Shown one piece after another: positions 29,886 to 38,141 of a stretch of DNA of 64,000 bases. A program made the position numbers and the translations under genes. The DNA lies in contig JAWKTK010000020.1 in the NCBI GenBank assembly GCA_041399205.1, forward strand, positions 129,066 through 193,065, in the 5' to 3' direction. This DNA is from JAGQOZ01 sp041399205. GTDB lineage: Bacteria; Planctomycetota; Planctomycetia; Pirellulales; Pirellulaceae. The notes beneath the pieces are model-generated. The model searched no databases, was not told the DNA's origin, and was given only the letters and a program-made list of their open reading frames with translations. The stretch's first letter is position 1, and each line of letters opens with the position of its first letter.

Positions 29886-31097
29886 ATGAAGACAGACGTT
29901 TTGCACATTCTATCGGGTTTGGAAAAAGGTGGCGCGGAAGTCATGCTGCTTCGCTTACTGCAGCGCGCGGCTCAGGACAAGCAGGCATTGCGCCACCACG
30001 TTCTTTCACTGACAGGCGATTCCGTGGGCATTGCCGACGATCTGCGAACGTTGGGAGTCCCGCTTTCCGCCCTACACCTTTCCAAACGTCGTCCTCAACC
30101 GGCCTACATCCTGCGACTTCGCCGAATATTACGTTCTGTTCAGCCACGAGTGATTCAAGGCTGGATGTATCACGGCAATGTCGCTGCGACTTGCGCCGCC
30201 AGAATCGCTCCGAATTCGCCAGCATTAGTCTGGAACGTTCGACACAGCTTGCATGAACTAAAACAAGAACGCTGGAAGGTACGCTTGTCGATATGGCTGA
30301 ATCGCTACTGGTCTCGGCACGCCCACGGCATTATTTACAATTCGCATCGAGCGGCATTGCAGCATCAGGCATACGGATTTGATCATCGATCCACGCACGT
30401 GATACCCAACGGATTTGATACTTCAAACGCGCTCGCTTCCAGCCACGTCACGCGTCCCACCGTGCCTGAAAACGCCTTTGTGTTTGGCTTTGTCGGTCGG
30501 TATCACCACGTCAAAGGTCCAGACCTTTTTCTGCAGGCGCTGGCTCACGCCAAGACGCAACTGGACCGCCCCGTACACGCTATCTTGGCAGGACGAGGTT
30601 ACACGCAAAGCAACCCAGAACTGGCGCAGCTGCTTGAATCATCGGGACTGACCCAGTGTTGTCACTTATTGGGCGAAGTGTCAGACGTGCCGCAAATCAT
30701 GGCCAATATGGACGTGGTTGTCTCGGCGTCTCGTGGCGAAGGCTTTCCCAACGTTGTCGGCGAAGCCATGCTGGCAGCTCGGCCCTGCATTGTCACCGAC
30801 GTAGGCGATTCGGCTCGACTTCTGGGCGACGCCGGCATGGTCGTACCGCCGTCGAATGTTCCCGAATTGGCGCAGGCCATGTGCGAGTTCGCCACGATGT
30901 CGCCAAACGAACGATCCCGCTTGGGTCGCTTAGGACGCAATCGTATCGAACAACACTATTCGCTCGAATCAGTCTATCGCCAATACCATGCGTTGTATGC
31001 CAGCTTGCTGCCAGCGCCGGTTCGACGCCCAACGCACAAGGCGTTTGATGTATCTGGTTCGATCGAATCATCGGCCGTGACTGCGTCATCGCACTGA
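29886..31097 (+). CDS. Glycosyltransferase family 4, cluster GT 3
   Basis: A 403-residue GT-B enzyme. ATG 29886 lies 33 bases after the AsnB stop; earlier in-frame starts overlap AsnB. The N-terminal ILSGLEKGGAEVMLLRLLQR fits the GT4 acceptor domain. The donor domain has FGFVGRYHHVKGPDLFLQAL, HAILAGRGYTQSNPEL, and SASRGEGFPNVVGEAMLAAR (EX7E). The third glycosyltransferase of the cluster, it suggests a repeat unit of at least three or four sugars if each adds one. The C-terminal ~25 residues (after SLLPAPVRRP) are a Ser-rich tail. Confidence 0.9.
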   Translation: MKTDVLHILSGLEKGGAEVMLLRLLQRAAQDKQALRHHVLSLTGDSVGIADDLRTLGVPLSALHLSKRRPQPAYILRLRRILRSVQPRVIQGWMYHGNVAATCAARIAPNSPALVWNVRHSLHELKQERWKVRLSIWLNRYWSRHAHGIIYNSHRAALQHQAYGFDHRSTHVIPNGFDTSNALASSHVTRPTVPENAFVFGFVGRYHHVKGPDLFLQALAHAKTQLDRPVHAILAGRGYTQSNPELAQLLESSGLTQCCHLLGEVSDVPQIMANMDVVVSASRGEGFPNVVGEAMLAARPCIVTDVGDSARLLGDAGMVVPPSNVPELAQAMCEFATMSPNERSRLGRLGRNRIEQHYSLESVYRQYHALYASLLPAPVRRPTHKAFDVSGSIESSAVTASSH

Positions 31098-31220
31098 CAG
31101 CACCACTGGCATGTCACTGGAAATCCTGGCTGAAATGCCTGCACGATTCGACCAAGAATTGCCGATCTACTACTCAGTTCGGTCGCATGTTGCAGGTTTT
31201 CTTCCTTCCATTTTGCACGG

Positions 31221-31769
31221 GTGAGACAAGTGAGCTGGCTCAAGAACCTAAGCTTGACGCATTTTTCCAAACCAAAATCGGATCGGCCCATTTATCGCTG
31301 GATTCTGCAGCACCAGCCTCACAGCATTATGGAAGTGGGGCTGGATGATGGGAGTCGAGCTGAAAAGATGCTGCAAGTCCTTTCCGCGCAGCTTCCAGCG
31401 GATGCCGTTCTGAAATATACCGGCGTGGATCCGTTTGATTCGCGCCCGCCCGGCCAACCGACGTTGCTACTGAAGAGTACCCATCAAATGTTGAGTCGAC
31501 ACGGCGTGAAAGCGCGACTCATTCCGGGTGAACCGAGTTTTGCGTTGCCTCGATATTGCAACAGCGTAGGCGGACACGACCTAGTGGTCATTTCTGGTGC
31601 GGCCAGTGCCGACGAAATGCAATCTGTATGGACCGTGCTGCCTCGAGTCCTGAACGACCAATCCGCACTGCTGTGGCAACCCCAAGGTCCGAACAGCGAT
31701 TTTGTCGTTTACAGTCGTGACCACGTGGTCGAACTGGGCGAAGCCAATCGATCCAAGCGAGCAGCGTAA
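31221..31769 (+). CDS. Small methyltransferase-like protein
   Basis: A 182-residue protein that ends the polysaccharide cluster. GTG 31221 is used; GTG 31230 is a good alternative since GGGTGAG lies five bases before it. The sequence shows an SAM-binding-like start (SIMEVGLDDGSRAEKMLQVL), an acidic strand (YTGVDPFDS) and a later HDLVVISGAASADEMQSVW, compatible with a Rossmann methyltransferase. The classical GxGxG is incomplete (GLDDGS), so activity is uncertain. The last codons overlap a decayed dockerin-coding sequence on the opposite strand. Confidence 0.6.
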   Translation: MRQVSWLKNLSLTHFSKPKSDRPIYRWILQHQPHSIMEVGLDDGSRAEKMLQVLSAQLPADAVLKYTGVDPFDSRPPGQPTLLLKSTHQMLSRHGVKARLIPGEPSFALPRYCNSVGGHDLVVISGAASADEMQSVWTVLPRVLNDQSALLWQPQGPNSDFVVYSRDHVVELGEANRSKRAA

Positions 31770-31770
31770 C

Positions 31771-31848
31771 GTCGAAAATCTGCCATCGCCGTTGCAGTCA
31801 CCCGTCGCCGTTCCAGCCACCCGTCTCCCAAACGCTGTTGCCGCGAAT
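31771..31848 (-). pseudogene. Remnant of dockerin-type tail
   Basis: On the minus strand this stretch reads NSVWETGGWNGDG, a stop, then in another frame DCNGDGRFST. It matches the dockerin-coding piece at 34401-34465, as both share CGTCGAAAATCTGCC and CACCCGTC...TCCCAAACGCTGTTGCCG. No upstream gene remains. A perfect CTGCCAG-ACATG-CTGGCAG hairpin lies at 31860-31878. Confidence 0.6.
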
Positions 31849-31976
31849 CGACTGAGCATTCTGCCAGACATGCTGGCAGGTGAGTCGTGGTTTCGAGCCA
31901 TCGAGCATACCGCAAGGCGGTACGTCCAGTGGAACAAGCCCTCAGCGGCGTAACGTCTGAACGAAAATCGCCAGAT

Positions 31977-32172
31977 CTAGATCGATATCAATACCGTTTC
32001 TTTCAACCGCCCAGGCAAAGCCACAGTCAATCCGCGTTCGTGATTGCATTGCATCGAACCTGCAGTCTGCACCGCCAGGCATCTTGTCGCTGGCGCGGCC
32101 GTCTTGTTTGCAATTCTGATCGGTTGGCTGGTGCGTCGCCGGCGGTTCGTGGCAAGGTACTCACCAAAGTAA
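31977..32172 (+). pseudogene. Remnant of a PEP-CTERM anchor
   Basis: From 32053 the plus strand reads IEPAVCTARH, a hydrophobic helix (LVAGAAVLFAILIGWLV) and RRRRF, ending at TAA 32170. This has the layout of a PEP-CTERM tail (compare VPEPNG...WLVRRRRS at 33.7 kb), with the first residues decayed and a TGA upstream at about 32041. No signal peptide or gene body is present. Confidence 0.5.
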
Positions 32173-32360
32173 ACGCAGAGGCGCCGAGTTACGCAGAGGT
32201 CATGACGCCCAAGAATTTGATCCTCTGCGTTTCTCGGCGCCTCGGCGTTTTGTTTTCTGTTCGGTCTTGGCGGACGAATTTGCCGGACAGTCGCAAAGCG
32301 CCGAGTACACCTTGACTTCATGTTTTCCGCATCATTCGCGTAAATCGTGTTGGAACACTC
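32165..32360. repeat. CGCAGAGGCGC...GGCGCCTCGGCGTTTT inverted repeat element, copy 1
   Basis: AACGCAGAGGCGCCGAGTTA (from 32171) pairs with TGCGTTTCTCGGCGCCTCGG (about 32226), giving a long imperfect hairpin. It is followed by GGCGGACGAATTTGCCGGAC and CGCATCATTCGCG. The same trailing block recurs at 36.76-36.88 kb and the hairpin arms recur at 53.16 kb. No gene is visible between 32173 and 32630. Confidence 0.75.
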
Positions 32361-32630
32361 AAGCCGCGAATTCAGTCATCACAGGAACTTTCTATCAGCA
32401 AAGAAATGACTCCCCATTCGCTCGACCCAGCGCGCCCTTTCAACTAAAATGCCACTTCTAGAAAACTGAGACCACCCATAAAACGCCTGTGTCCCCGGTG
32501 ATGATGGTTACCAGCTTGGTATCACACCAACGACGGGGCCAACACAATCACCCAACCGTAAATCCTTCGCAAGGTAAGCGGTCGCAAATTGACGGTGGCC
32601 GCTTTATTTTCTGCCCCAGAGGTAACTGAA

Positions 32631-33820
32631 ATGCAGCATACACAGTCACTCCTAGTCGGGTTGCTTTTCGTTACGATGACCAACCAACTCATGGCCCAAG
32701 TTCGAGGGTTTGTTGAGACGTTTGACGGTGATGGTACTTGTGTTGTTAACGTGGACGATACTTTTGGATTTGATGATTGTGGCTGGCGTATGTCGGGATA
32801 CAACGGCCATTGGGAACTCGACGGAAGTGGACAACTCCGCGTGCATGTCGATGGAGACGACGAACTTGAAAGACTTGACGGCGGAGAAACGCGTTTTTTC
32901 AAGAACGTCTTTTTCGGCAGCGGTAGTTTTCGGAGTCGCGTTGAATTGGTTGATGTCGACCTGTTTGTTCCAGAAGGCCGACTTCCATATGACGTTGACG
33001 CTATGTTTGGGTTTGGCATTAGCCGTTTTTCGACAAGAATCATCGTTTTTCCGGATACCGAAGGCCAAGCAATTGTCGGCACTACGATCAATAGTGTATT
33101 CCTAGGACGACGATTGTTCGAATTCACATCGAATATAGCCATCGAGTGGCTCTATGACCAGAAATTATCCGAAGTCACACTTCGGTACGAATCCGATGGC
33201 AACGAGTTGGTAATCGGACCGGATTACTATGAAGTGACAATGGATGACGTAACAGAGATCACGTTGGACGCACAAGATCTTGGCGCTGTTTTTGTCAACG
33301 ATGAATTCGTTCCTGCTTACGCCAATTTGGGAATCGACTGGTTTGGCGTCATGCCCATCTTGGATATCGAAGGTGACTTCACATCCGACGAAATCGTCAA
33401 CGCAGCCGATATCGACCGCCTTTCAAACGCCATCGCCACCAACTACCAGAACGTAGGCTTTGACCTGAATGACGATGCCGAAATCACCGAAGCGGATCGA
33501 ACTATCTTGATCCAAAACATCCTGAACACCTACTTCGGTGATTCCAACTTGGACGGCGAGTTTAACAGTGCCGACTTGGTCAACATTTTCGCAGCTGGCG
33601 AATACGAAGATGACATTGATGGAAACTCTACTTGGGCGACCGGTGATTGGTCGGGCAATGGCGAATTCGATAGTGCGGATCTGGTTCTGGCGTTTCAGGA
33701 TGGCGGCTACGAACTGGGGCCTCGCGAAGCGGTTCGTACGTGCCTGAACCAAACGGTTTTGTCTTGCCGAGCGTGTGTCTGTTTGCGGTCGGTTGGTTGG
33801 TGCGACGCCGTCGTTCTTAG
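32631..33820 (+). CDS. Dockerin/PEP-CTERM secreted protein, frameshift at C-terminus
   Basis: About 396 residues. ATG 32631 has AGAGG upstream and leads a signal peptide (LLVGLLFVTMTNQLMAQ). The body is an acidic beta-rich domain with no recognised family (laminin-G-like is possible). The C-terminal part has EF-hand/dockerin-type repeats: FTSDEIVNAADIDRLSNAI, DLNDDAEITEADRTIL, GDSNLDGEFNSADLV and GDWSGNGEFDSADLV. Near 33740 one base is missing. In the next frame the protein ends VPEPNGFVLP, a hydrophobic segment, then WLVRRRRS and TAG at 33818, a complete PEP-CTERM anchor. In the unshifted frame a Cys-rich nonsense tail runs to 33866. Confidence 0.8.
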
Positions 33821-33843
33821 TCGACCATCACGAAAAAATTCAG

Positions 33844-33933
33844 CGAGAGAACGAAGCTCCTGCTGAGCCCAGAATGGTTCGCGCCGCGCGACCGCCGATG
33901 CGAAGAAAAACTCGGCAGGAGCCTCGATCTCCC
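33844..33933. repeat. Inverted repeat with GGCTCCTGCCGAG arms
   Basis: The left arm GAGAGAACGAAGCTCCTGCT (33845-33864) and the right arm CTCGGCAGGAGCCTCGATCT (33911-33930) are imperfect reverse complements separated by 45 bases. The remaining gap to 34159 shows no gene. It lies between two convergent genes and could act as a bidirectional terminator hairpin, though no T-run is seen. Confidence 0.6.
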
Positions 33934-34159
33934 AGTCCCAGGCACCGGAACTTTCGCCTCAACACATCGACATCTTATTCGATCTACACCGAACCGGTTC
34001 GCACCGATCTTTCTATCGGACGCCGCTTCGTGCCTTGGTGCCATCGCGAGATTCTTCGGCAGCAACAACAACTCTACAGATGGATGCATGTTGCTTGGAC
34101 GACGCGTATGAATTCTTCCGCTGTGATCTCGTTTTGACTCTCGCAAAGGCGCGACGGCA

Positions 34160-35570
34160 TTAAGGAATTACTAGAAGTTCCAGGGAAAGGTCCATGCGAG
34201 CGGCGTCGTTAAGGGCATCGTCATCAGGCGAGTGCATCCTTAGAATCGATTCGCCTGAACGCAGACGAACGCCGCGTCCCACGACGGCGACCATTCCCAA
34301 TGCAGCGAACACCAGCGTTGCCGGTTGGTTCTGGAACGGCAGCGACACCGCCGCGAGGCCCCTGTTCGAAGCCGCCGGCTTCAAAGGCAGTGACAAAATC
34401 GGACGTCGAAAATCTGCCGTCGCCGTTCCAGTCACCCGTCTCCCAAACGCTGTTGCCGACAATCCCGTCTTCGTATTCGCCCTGCCGCAAACACAGCCAC
34501 AAAATCACCAGTGCCGAATTCGCCGTCCAGATTGGAATCGCCGAAATAGGTCTTCTTCAAATCTTCAACCCAAACGCGGCGATCCTCGGCATTTACGGCG
34601 TTGTCTTCTATTCAGATCAAACTGGGCGTCGGCATTGGGATTTCCCACGGCCGCCGTCAACGCATTGATGTCGACCGCAGTTAGCAGGCCATCGTCATTA
34701 AAGTCACCGGGCACTGGATCGCCACCACCGCCGTGGACGTTGGATCGCAAGGCGGACAGGTCCTGAACGGTAATGAAAACTTCGTCAATATCATCGTAGT
34801 CGGCGTTGGCTGCTCCAAAGCTGGTGCTGCCGGTGTCGTCGTAAAATTCGTTGGCCGGCGTGATCGCTCGCCAATCATCCCACGTCAGCATCTGCCCTTC
34901 GTCCGCGACCGGCCCTTCCAAACTTCCTCCTTCACGACCACTGACACTACCACCCGCCCAATCTGCTCCTTCACCCACAGGGCCAAACAGAATGGTGCCA
35001 GTAGCATCTTTGATCGTCAGTGTCCAATCGTCATTGCCTACGGAAAAGTCGCCTGGATTACCATCGTTGGTAATGGTCGACACCAGCCCGTCGGGCGCCT
35101 TTGGCTTGCTCTTGCTGAGTGGCGACGTTGATCCACCAGTCATCATTCAACGGATCATAGGAAATATCGGTCGAAGTATTGAAGCCACCAGCGCCGTCCG
35201 CGTCTGCTGTTTCGATAAACGTCACAATGGTGCCGGAGCGAAGGTTGGACCAAACATCATGCGAACTGAGCGTAATGACGCCGGCCGCCGTTTCGTCCGA
35301 ACCGTCGATCGCTTCATCTTCGGTCCACTCCAACGACCAACCTCGCATATCCACTTGGTCTTCAATCACCAGCAGTTCAAACCAATTGCCGCCGTTCCCA
35401 TCGATCAAGCCGAAGTAGGTGTCTTTGCCCAAACCTTCGTCCAGTTGGTCACTTCCGCCCACGGCGTTGTATTCATTCAAAATCACTTCGGCCGCATTGG
35501 CAACCAATCCGTGCATGCTAAGCAGTCCGACCGAAAACAACACCTCGCCATAACTTTGCAACCAACTCAT
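34160..35570 (-). pseudogene. Lamin-tail/dockerin/PEP-CTERM protein gene with several frameshifts
   Basis: Reconstructed on the minus strand as ~470 residues. ATG 35570 has GAGGGTG upstream and leads a signal peptide (YGEVLFSVGLLSMHGLVANA). A lamin-tail-like domain follows (EVILNEYNAVGG...GNWFELLVIEDQVDMRGWSL). Frame changes occur near 35110 (before KPKAPDGLVSTI), 34605 (before EDNAVNAEDRRVWVEDL), 34490 (an extra G before EYEDGIVGNSVWETGDW) and 34310 (after VPEP, into LVFAALGMVAVVGRGVRLR). The parts form signal peptide, LTD, EF-hands (GDFNDDGLLTAVDINAL, GDWNGDGRFSTSDFV) and PEP-CTERM anchor. Either decay or poor consensus explains so many shifts. Confidence 0.7.
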
Positions 35571-35819
35571 TCGTAACACCCTCGCAGCAATTCGAATCAA
35601 TAAAACTCGCTCCATTTGCTCGCCGATTCTAAGCGAGGCCCCCGTTGCGTCAATTGTTTTCAGACGCTGAAACAGCAAACTCGATCGAGTTCAGAAAAAC
35701 TTCACAAGCCCTTAACAGGATCTTTGTCAGTGTTACGCATACCCGGCGTTAGCATCTACCCTGGGCCAATTTAGAAACTGAATTCCCACAGAAACGCCTC
35801 ATCCAACGGAGTGCAAAAA

Positions 35820-36731
35820 ATGCTCGCACGGCGACGCGCATTCACCCTAGTCGAATTGTTGGTTGTGATTGCCATCATTGCCATTCTGGTCCTGCTGTTG
35901 TTGCCTGCCATCAATGCGGCGCGAGAAGCCGCTCGACGAACGCAGTGCATCAACAATTTGCGGCAAATCGGTTTGGGGATGTTGAACTACGAATCGGCCA
36001 GAAACAAATTTCCGCCAGGACAAAAACGACCGTGCTTGCGTTGTGACGAACTAGCATGGTCCGCCTTCTTTTTGGAATTCATTGAAGAGAAATCCGTCCA
36101 CGATCAACTCGATTTTCAAAAAGACGTCTTGGACGAATACAATCGTCCCGGCGCGCAAAACGTAATTGGTACTTATCTGTGCCCCAGCGCGGCACGCACC
36201 AGCATCCACCGTGAAGACGGTTACATTACCGGCATTCCGGACGAGCACGGGGGCGGCTATGGGTGTATTGACTACGTGGGGATTTCCGGACCGTCGAGGA
36301 ATTCGCTGGACACGTCGGGCACGGAATACGGACGAAATCGAGGTGTCTTGATTGGACTGAGCGGCTTGCCTTCTCGAGTGTTAGAACCGAAGGCGATTCG
36401 CACCAAAGACATCAAAGACGGGCTTTCCAAAACGATTTGCGTGGCAGAAAGTTCGGGACGAGGTGCGCAGCGAAATGGCCGAGACTATAAGTTAGACGGT
36501 GCTTGGTTTTCCGGTAACAATACCGCTCACATCAAAGCAGGCATCAACGCTTTGGTGCCCGAAGAAGCGTGGGCCGAAGAAGAAATCATCTCGGATCATC
36601 CGGGCGGCGCGAACGGATTATACTGTGACAACGCCGTCAAATTCATGGCTGATTCGATGGAACTGCGAGTGCTACTAGCCATCTGCTCGCGCAACGGCCG
36701 CGAAGGCCTGGAAGAACAAGCACTCGAATAA
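35820..36731 (+). CDS. DUF1559 pseudopilin-like (type II secretion G-like) protein
   Basis: A 303-residue protein. ATG 35820 has GGAG eight bases upstream; GTG 35811 is the alternative. It starts with a class III prepilin signal (RRRAFTLVELLVVIAIIAIL), cut before Phe by a prepilin peptidase, then a long amphipathic helix with the planctomycete NAAREAARRTQCINNLRQIG motif. The C-terminal SBP_bac_10/DUF1559 domain has ISDHPGGANGLYCDNAVKFM, the conserved H-x-GG-x-N segment. The family is hugely expanded in planctomycetes and probably forms or decorates pilus-like structures. The frame is intact. Confidence 0.92.
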   Translation: MLARRRAFTLVELLVVIAIIAILVLLLLPAINAAREAARRTQCINNLRQIGLGMLNYESARNKFPPGQKRPCLRCDELAWSAFFLEFIEEKSVHDQLDFQKDVLDEYNRPGAQNVIGTYLCPSAARTSIHREDGYITGIPDEHGGGYGCIDYVGISGPSRNSLDTSGTEYGRNRGVLIGLSGLPSRVLEPKAIRTKDIKDGLSKTICVAESSGRGAQRNGRDYKLDGAWFSGNNTAHIKAGINALVPEEAWAEEEIISDHPGGANGLYCDNAVKFMADSMELRVLLAICSRNGREGLEEQALE

Positions 36732-36756
36732 ATGCTCCGCCCAGCCCATTACCGCA

Positions 36757-37008
36757 CCTCGGCAGTTCTCGGCGCCTCGGCGTTTTATTCTCTGTCAGGT
36801 ATTGGCGGACGGATTTGCCGGACAGTCGCAAAGCGTTGAGAACAACTTGGTTTCATGCTTTTCGCATCATTCGCGCATTTGATCGTCGCAACGAAGCTTT
36901 TCCGCATTCTTCACCACGAAGCACACGAAGAAACACGAAGGTTGTCATTTCTGCTCTTGCTTTCTCATCTCTTTTCTTCGTGCTCTTCGTGTCCTTCGTG
37001 GTTTCTAA
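36757..37008. repeat. Dispersed repeats: copy 2 of CGGCGCCTCGGCG element and TTCGTG inverted repeat
   Basis: The gap 36732-37188 contains no gene. It holds CTCGGCGCCTCGGCGTTTTA, GGCGGACGGATTTGCCGGAC and CGCATCATTCGCGC in the same order as at 32.23-32.35 kb. It then holds an inverted pair: CACCACGAAGCACACGAAGA (36912-36931) against CTTCGTGTCCTTCGTGGTTT (36985-37004), of the family at 8.2-8.5 kb. A short direct repeat (GAGAACGGTTTA) occurs at 37163 and 37179. Confidence 0.75.
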
Positions 37009-37188
37009 ATTCGACCGGAAGATCGAACCGTGCTTCGCATTCGACGTGTATTGACGAGCGTGCCTCGGCCTAGATTCACGAAGAAACACTTCGCACCGAA
37101 GAACGTCGCTTGCCCAAAACTCCATGCTCGGAGCGTCGGTGAAACACAACACCTCTATCGACGTGAGAACGGTTTACATGAGAACGGT

Positions 37189-37671
37189 TTAGGCGTGTTC
37201 TTCATGCAGAGTGGCTTCGCTAAGGGGAAGCGTGGCGTCGGCTGGATCTTGGGGCGTCGAGTCGTTTAATTCGCGAATTCGATCTGCTACTCGATTGAAT
37301 TCCATGCCGACTTGTTGCCAATAGTCGGCGTCGCGGAAATGGACGGGACTTTCTGGTTCCGTGCCATCAGCGAGACGAGCCAGTTCGTTTTGGATTCGCA
37401 CAATGGGACCAACAAAGCGGTTGCTGATCTTCATGGAATCGTACACCAGAAACGGCAAGATGGCGATCAAACACAAGTAGGTAGGCCAGTGTCGTTCCGC
37501 CACCACGGAAATCTGTTGGTAGAAATACTGATCGGGGTTGGCCAGCACCTGTCCAATCAACAAAGGCAAGTTGACAAACAACAGACAGCAAAGCCAATAC
37601 AAGAGCACTCGTCGAACGATAGCGCCTTGCACTTCTGGTTCCACAAACAGACAGCGACGTCGATTGGTCAT
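37189..37671 (-). CDS. HAMP-like two-helix membrane protein
   Basis: A 160-residue protein with two membrane helices (VLLYWLCCLLFVNLPLLIGQ and YLCLIAILPFLVYDSM) and a following HAMP-like segment (VGPIVRIQNELARLADGTEP). The C-terminus is an amphipathic helix (QQVGMEFNRVADRIRELND) with no kinase or methyl-accepting output domain. It may link periplasmic events to the pilin encoded just upstream, because ATG 37671 overlaps that gene's stop by four bases. Function unknown; HAMP-only membrane proteins of this kind occur in planctomycetes next to Flp-type pilins. Confidence 0.75.
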   Translation of the reverse strand: MTNRRRCLFVEPEVQGAIVRRVLLYWLCCLLFVNLPLLIGQVLANPDQYFYQQISVVAERHWPTYLCLIAILPFLVYDSMKISNRFVGPIVRIQNELARLADGTEPESPVHFRDADYWQQVGMEFNRVADRIRELNDSTPQDPADATLPLSEATLHEEHA

Positions 37672-37877
37672 TCGTTTTCTCCGACTTCCCTTACGGTGGT
37701 AACGCCCATAGACTGCCCCATTTTTCGATTGGAATCGTTCAGGTTATCGTTCAACGCTTTTCCAAAGAATTGCAGGGCGGTGATGGCAGCCAAGACAATC
37801 AACATCAAGCCAACGGCATATTCCACCGAAGTCGTGGCGTCAGTTTCCCGGATGATTGAGGGCCATTGCCGTTGCAT
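37668..37877 (-). CDS. Flp-like type IVb pilin
   Basis: A 69-residue protein with a single hydrophobic helix preceded by a Glu-Tyr pair (TTSVEYAVGLMLIVLAAITA), the Flp/Fap pilin hallmark (E-Y following the prepilin cleavage site). The N-terminal leader is 16 residues, and the processing site would lie around Thr-Ser-Val-Glu. Flp pilins are assembled by Tad machinery for adhesion; no tad genes are visible here. It forms an overlapping pair with the HAMP-like gene. Confidence 0.72.
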   Translation of the reverse strand: MQRQWPSIIRETDATTSVEYAVGLMLIVLAAITALQFFGKALNDNLNDSNRKMGQSMGVTTVREVGENE

Positions 37878-37940
37878 GAGTTGAATCGTATCGAAGCGTT
37901 TTTGGTAACCTTAGGCGAGCAGCAGACTTTACCTGCCGAA

Positions 37941-38122
37941 GTAGTGGACAAGGCAACGAGTCTTAAATGAAGGATTCGTCACCTCATCCACTACCGCAGA
38001 AGGATTCGTCACCTCATCCACTACTCGCAGAAGGATTCGTCACCTCATCCACTACTCGCAGAAGGATTCGTCACCTCATCCACTACCGCAGAAGGATTCG
38101 TCACCTCATCCACTACTCGCAG
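37941..38122 (-). repeat. Tandem array 3: five ~30-bp units plus one inverted unit
   Basis: Five units reading AAGGATTCGTCACCTCATCC, then ACTACTCGCAG or ACTACCGCAG on the plus strand fill 37970-38122. A sixth, inverted, unit (GTAGTGGACAAGGCAACGAG, 37941-37960) pairs with the first to form a ~25-bp imperfect hairpin. On the minus strand the units begin GTAGTGGATGAGGTGACGAA, sharing the core of arrays 1 and 2. The array lies 20 bases beyond the stop of the minus-strand gene 38142-38843. Confidence 0.94.
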
Positions 38123-38141
38123 TAATCAGTTCGCCGCAATC

